A stretch of 14,198 nucleotides of DNA, taken from positions 1 to 14,198 of the forward strand of contig JARKOC010000296.1 of the NCBI GenBank assembly GCA_029975915.1, in the 5' to 3' direction. The stretch comes from Bryobacteraceae bacterium (lineage in GTDB: Bacteria > Acidobacteriota > Terriglobia > Bryobacterales > Bryobacteraceae). The notes under the pieces are model-generated. The model made no database searches. It was given only the letters and a program-made list of their open reading frames with translations, and was not told the origin of the DNA. Below are positions 13,455-14,198 of this stretch, piece after piece. A program made the position numbers and the translations under genes. Numbering within the stretch: the stretch's first letter is position 1; each line of letters starts with the position of its first letter.

Positions 13455-14198
13455 CTATGCGGTGGCAAGGGCGGCGACGATGCCGTCCAGGATGTCGGCC
13501 TCGCTCACCAGGAGTGGGCCGTGGACGCGAGTGCCGACGGCGACGCAGACCAGGGCTCCGGCGCAGATCACGTCCGCGCGGCCGGGAACCATCGTGGGCA
13601 GCATCGTCACATCCGCTACGGGCAGCTTCAGCAGGCGATCGGCGAGCGCGGTGAGTTCGGGCTGCTCGACGAGCGAACCGTGCACCAGGGATCGGTCATA
13701 CTCCGGCAACCCCTGGGCGAGGGCGGACAGGCTGGTCGCGGTGCCGCCGACACCGACCCACGTGGCCACCGCGGGGTAGTCGATGCCGGTGGCGTCGAGC
13801 AGAGCCTCCACGTGAGCGCGTGCCGCCGTCACCTCCGCGGTGGTGGGCGGGTCGGAGTGCAGGAAGCGCTCGCGCAGTCGCACTGAGCCGATGTCGAGCG
13901 AGATCGCGCGCGTCGGGACGCCGTCACTGCCGAGCACGAGCTCCGTGGAGCCGCCGCCGATGTCCATCACGAGCACTGGCTGCGCCAGATCGGGCAGGGC
14001 CGCCACCGCTCCCACGAACGAGAGTCGCGCCTCCTCATCGCCGGAGATGATTTCCGCCTCGACACCCAGCCGTGCTCTCGCGCCGGCGAAGAACTCCGCC
14101 GAGTTCTCCGCGTCCCTGGCCGCGGACGTCGCCACGAGACGGCGGTTCGACAGCGGGACGCCGAGGTCGTCCAGCTCCGCACCGAAGTCGGCCATCGC
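13455..14198 (-). CDS. Ppx/GppA family exopolyphosphatase/phosphatase (start outside window)
   Basis: The frame is open to the right edge, with 247 codons plus the TAG at 13457-13455 visible, and continues beyond base 14198. The family is about 310-330 residues in Actinomycetota, so roughly the first 65-70 residues are missing. LSNRRLVATSAARDAENSAEFF is the conserved strand-helix of the ASKHA fold. VLVMDIGGGSTELVLGS is the phosphate-binding DxGGGS loop. WVGVGGTATSLSALAQGL is the second nucleotide/phosphate loop, and RADVICAGALV is near the end. Ppx/GppA enzymes release phosphate from polyphosphate or from pppGpp in the cytoplasm; sequence alone does not choose between them. An internal ATG near 14195 is not the start, because the frame and the family extend further upstream. 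It is a core gene and gives the chromosomal anchor of the right flank. Confidence 0.92.
   Translation of the reverse strand, partial: AMADFGAELDDLGVPLSNRRLVATSAARDAENSAEFFAGARARLGVEAEIISGDEEARLSFVGAVAALPDLAQPVLVMDIGGGSTELVLGSDGVPTRAISLDIGSVRLRERFLHSDPPTTAEVTAARAHVEALLDATGIDYPAVATWVGVGGTATSLSALAQGLPEYDRSLVHGSLVEQPELTALADRLLKLPVADVTMLPTMVPGRADVICAGALVCVAVGTRVHGPLLVSEADILDGIVAALATA

Noticed and set aside
1..14198. CRISPR arrays, insertion sequences, rRNA genes
   Set aside because: No regularly spaced repeats, transposase motifs or rRNA-like sequence were seen on either strand.

Overview
The window reads as high-GC Actinomycetota DNA. The flanking genes use GC-rich third codon positions, the neighbours are actinobacterial types (a Ppx/GppA-like phosphatase next to a tRNA), and a TCGACAAGCTCGACC-type inverted repeat sits beside them. 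I cannot name the genus. No search or composition count was run; all family calls come from motifs read by eye.

Layout. (1) 1-381 (+) is the C-terminal part of an NAD(P)H-dependent FMN reductase. (2) 421-1248 (-) is an AAA-type ATP-binding protein that has lost its Walker A half. (3) 1432-10734 (-) is the core of the window: seven genes that look like one operon for a ribosomally made, modified peptide (RiPP). In transcription order they are a 63-residue precursor peptide with a near-perfect Shine-Dalgarno; a pyruvate-phosphate-dikinase (PPDK)-like protein with a shortened N-terminal domain; a class I methyltransferase; a B12-binding radical SAM protein with the CX7CX2C cluster motif of the RiPP C-methyltransferase family; a nucleotidyltransferase fused to a PqqD-like leader-binding domain; a 540-residue protein I do not recognise; and an MFS exporter. 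Two junctions are ATGA overlaps and a third is a 4-nt gap, so the genes are translationally coupled. (4) 10735-11329 holds the likely promoter and otherwise no supported gene. (5) 11330-13134 is a decayed mobile-element segment: an intact ribbon-helix-helix antitoxin, its toxin broken by an amber codon, a small HTH gene broken by an opal codon, the C-terminus of a MobF-type relaxase split over three frames, and an intact excisionase-like HTH gene. (6) 13248-13321 (-) is a tRNA with anticodon UAA but a short variable loop. A 17-bp inverted repeat follows, and then ppx (-), which runs off the right edge.

How the genes may work together (inference): the precursor is bound by the PqqD-like domain carried on the nucleotidyltransferase. 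The radical SAM enzyme C-methylates it, the class I enzyme adds another methyl group, and the PPDK-like and nucleotidyltransferase proteins supply phosphoryl or nucleotidyl chemistry. The MFS protein then exports the product. The C-terminal 25 residues of the precursor contain no Ser, Thr or Cys, so it should not be a lanthipeptide, thiopeptide or azole peptide. I know of no described RiPP class with this enzyme set; that makes it the most interesting thing here, but it is unproven.
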